Shown here piece after piece: positions 14,470 through 16,191 of a stretch of 16,191 nt of DNA. The notes below the pieces were generated by a model. The model was not told the DNA's origin, did not search any database, and worked only from the letters and a program-made list of their open reading frames with translations. Position numbers and translations under genes: made by a program. Source of the stretch: JAHJCL01 sp964504075 (GTDB lineage Bacteria > Patescibacteriota > Minisyncoccia > Minisyncoccales > DG-74-3); assembly GCA_964504075.1 (NCBI GenBank), contig CAZDCT010000011.1, positions 1 to 16,191 on the forward strand, read 5' to 3'. The stretch's first letter is position 1. Each line of letters begins with the position of its first letter.

Positions 14470-15465
14470 TTATTGACAAGAACCATCGCTTGATTCTCCA
14501 GAGCTGTAAGTTTCGGAAAACCCGGTAGCAGATTCTTCTTTTGTTAAAGTTTTGCTGCAGTAAGCAATATCGCCCTCAAAACCGCAGCAAAGCAGGCTTT
14601 TTACTGCCTCAGCTGTCCTTCCTCCAAAATCAAACTCACTTACTTTCTGTTCGTTTAAAATCAAAGCCGGAGAACCCGTAACATTATATTTGTCCTGCAA
14701 ATCAAAATCTCTCTGGGCATAAGTCAAACCTCTTGACCCATCATTTTTACAACCCTCTAATTTTTCCAAATCAATCCCTGTTTCTCTTAAACATGTTTCA
14801 TTATCTCCGTTTTTAAGAAAACAAGAAAGATAAGGAAAATATTTACTACTTTCTTCTTCTCTTAAACATATTTGAGTCAAATTCTCTTGAGCCTCTTCTT
14901 CTCCATGCATTGAAGTTATTTTCTCGTCCTGAATTTCACCCATATATTCAATCTTTATGTTTTCGGCCAACTCAGGAATATTTTTGACGACCTCAACTAA
15001 AATCCTTTGCATCTGAGTGCCAAAAGGACAATAGCTCACCACAAAAGCCTCAAGAGTTGACTTCTGCTTTTTTTGAACATCTTCGCAGGATGTACTTTGT
15101 TGCTGGGTTGATTCTTCAACATTTTCTTCTGCCTGAGTTACTGATTCTTCCTCTAAACTAACCCAGTTCTGAGGAAACAGAAGTTTACCGTCTTTGCTTA
15201 TATAAGAATCATACTCCTCCCCACCAATTTCAAGATGAATCTTATATAGTCCGCTTTCTTCAACTACGTTTACCAGTGAAGCTGTAAGGCCTTCAGACAA
15301 CATGTTTTCATTAATATAGTCTATTGCTTTTTGAGCTAAATCTTCGGGAGAAGTTTCAACTTTTTCTATTTTTTCCTGATTTAAAATAATAAAAACTCCC
15401 GCAATAGCTAAAAAACCAACTATCACAAGAAAAGGCGCACGTAATTGTTTAATTTTATTTGTCAT
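14470..15465 (-). CDS. Membrane-anchored GILT/DsbA-like thiol protein
   Basis: A 331-residue protein with one N-terminal membrane segment (about 11-28) and an extracytoplasmic domain. Residues 36-105 look like a small propeptide-type beta domain, 106-126 an acidic Gln/Ser linker, and 138-300 a thioredoxin fold: AFVVSYCPFGTQMQ (140-153, single active Cys C146) and GSPALIL (264-270) with P266 as likely cis-proline. The MHGEEEAQENLTQIC stretch (186-200) and the later spaced cysteines resemble the HGxxEC...N...C signature of GILT thiol reductases, with two GILT cysteines replaced. Ten cysteines in all (127, 146, 200, 215, 225, 239, 293, 294, 303, 330). A 3' glutaredoxin gene follows. The exact function is unknown; a redox or disulfide-isomerase role is inferred. 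Confidence 0.7.
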   Translation of the reverse strand: MTNKIKQLRAPFLVIVGFLAIAGVFIILNQEKIEKVETSPEDLAQKAIDYINENMLSEGLTASLVNVVEESGLYKIHLEIGGEEYDSYISKDGKLLFPQNWVSLEEESVTQAEENVEESTQQQSTSCEDVQKKQKSTLEAFVVSYCPFGTQMQRILVEVVKNIPELAENIKIEYMGEIQDEKITSMHGEEEAQENLTQICLREEESSKYFPYLSCFLKNGDNETCLRETGIDLEKLEGCKNDGSRGLTYAQRDFDLQDKYNVTGSPALILNEQKVSEFDFGGRTAEAVKSLLCCGFEGDIAYCSKTLTKEESATGFSETYSSGESSDGSCQ

Positions 15466-15473
15466 ATATTTTT

Positions 15474-15502
15474 AATCTACACAAAACCAATCTATTTGTA
15501 AA
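15474..15502 (-). promoter_or_regulatory. Promoter of the GILT-like/glutaredoxin/GAPDH unit
   Basis: On the minus strand TTTACA (15497-15502), a 17-bp spacer and TAGATT (15474-15479) precede the ATG. Exactly 8 nt separate the -10 from the ATG, the same distance as at rpsB, so the transcript is predicted to be leaderless. No Shine-Dalgarno is present (AAAAATATATG). The -35 begins 2 nt after the stop of the upstream mutase gene. Confidence 0.6.
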
Positions 15503-15504
15503 GT

Positions 15505-16179
15505 TTAAAGTGTTTTTTTACTTTTAATTACTAAAGATTTATTAAACCCATATTCTGTTAAAGTTCCTACTGGTATTTCTAAATTGATAATCTCTTTATC
15601 AGATATTTTCTCAATGTATTTGACCAAAGATCTTAAACTATTGTGGCTAGCTACAATTAAAACGTTTCTTCCCTTTTTCAGGTCTTTTTCAATATATTTT
15701 TTAAAAAATGGGATTGTTCTTTTAAATGTATTTTTAAGTTTTTCCCCACCAGGAGGACCTTGATTAAATCCCCTTCTCCATAAATGAACTTTATCAGAAC
15801 CATATTTTTTAATAGTGTCTATTTTATTCAATCCCTGTAATTTACCATAATATCTTTCATTCAATTTTTCTGAAACATATACTGGTATGTAATTATTCTT
15901 TAAATCCTTGAAATTACCCCATTTTTTCATTTTACCCTTAAAATGCAGGAATATTGGATATTTTTTATTAGTTTCCATCAAAACCCTAGAAACTGTTTCT
16001 TGATTTCTCACTAAAGGAGAGGTATAAACAACATCAATTTTCAATTTAGAAATTTTAGAAGCAAGTTTTTTTACGCCCTCAATTCCTTTTTTACTCAAAG
16101 GAACATCAGTCCAGCCAGTAAATCTATTCTCTAAATTCCATTGTGATTGAAGGTGTCTTAATAAAAATAGTTTGGCCAT
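15505..16179 (-). CDS. gpmA: 2,3-bisphosphoglycerate-dependent phosphoglycerate mutase
   Basis: Interconverts 3- and 2-phosphoglycerate through a phosphohistidine. The 224 residues align with dPGM: LRHLQSQWNLENRFTGWTD (7-25) with phosphohistidine H9, TSPLVRNQET (53-62) with R58, KLNERYYGKLQGLNK (105-119) with E108, WRRGF (134-138), and ASHNSLRSLVKYI (177-189) with H179. The usual RHG is RHL, and the usual HGNS has lost its glycine (HNS), so both glycines next to the catalytic histidines are altered. A block after WRRGF is shorter than in E. coli. The gene starts 12 nt from the window edge, so its promoter is not fully visible. Confidence 0.92.
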   Translation of the reverse strand: MAKLFLLRHLQSQWNLENRFTGWTDVPLSKKGIEGVKKLASKISKLKIDVVYTSPLVRNQETVSRVLMETNKKYPIFLHFKGKMKKWGNFKDLKNNYIPVYVSEKLNERYYGKLQGLNKIDTIKKYGSDKVHLWRRGFNQGPPGGEKLKNTFKRTIPFFKKYIEKDLKKGRNVLIVASHNSLRSLVKYIEKISDKEIINLEIPVGTLTEYGFNKSLVIKSKKTL

Positions 16180-16191
16180 GTTATTTTAATT

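Overview
The window looks like a chromosomal piece of a small-genome bacterium of the Patescibacteria (Candidate Phyla Radiation), probably Parcubacteria-like. This rests on several things: strong A+T richness; a partial 16S rRNA whose V3-V4 sequence reads like that lineage (from memory, not a search); compact proteins; genes packed with 4-bp ATGA stop/start overlaps; and an archaeal-style energy set with a two-subunit ADP-forming acetyl-CoA synthetase. TGA ends at least seven genes, so the UGA-to-glycine code of Gracilibacteria/Absconditabacteria does not apply here.

Layout, left to right. 1-702 is the 5' half of the 16S rRNA gene, minus strand, cut by the window edge and preceded by a strong promoter (781-809). 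813-940 holds two tandem copies of a paired-hairpin repeat. 949-1020 is tRNA-Thr(UGU), only 3 nt behind a UbiA-type prenyltransferase gene. That gene is last in a minus-strand operon rpsB-tsf-small membrane protein-ubiA. 3539-3732 is a divergent control region with back-to-back promoters and two more copies of the repeat. 3733-4693 is the only plus-strand operon: rpmE (L31) and an unusually short release factor 1 gene without domain 1. It meets the next operon tail to tail with overlapping stop codons.

4690-13123 is an eight-gene minus-strand operon: ADP-forming acyl-CoA synthetase beta and alpha, PEP synthase, PfkB-family sugar kinase, class II fructose-bisphosphate aldolase, ferredoxin, ribosomal protein L25 and a secreted coiled-coil lytic transglycosylase. 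All seven junctions overlap or leave at most 1 nt. Upstream, separated by a clear rho-independent terminator (13152-13181), lie GAPDH, a glutaredoxin-like protein, a membrane-anchored thioredoxin-fold protein resembling GILT thiol reductases, and a phosphoglycerate mutase at the right edge.

Together the metabolic genes cover sugar phosphorylation, aldol cleavage, GAPDH, phosphoglycerate mutase, PEP/pyruvate interconversion and ATP formation from acetyl-CoA, with a ferredoxin as electron carrier. That is most of a fermentative glycolysis-to-acetate route beside translation genes. The most notable non-coding signals are the repeated double-hairpin element at two ribosome-related loci and a recurring promoter layout that predicts leaderless mRNAs. 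No stretch over 300 nt lacks a gene; the longest non-genic gap (703-948) holds the 16S leader, its promoter and the repeats.
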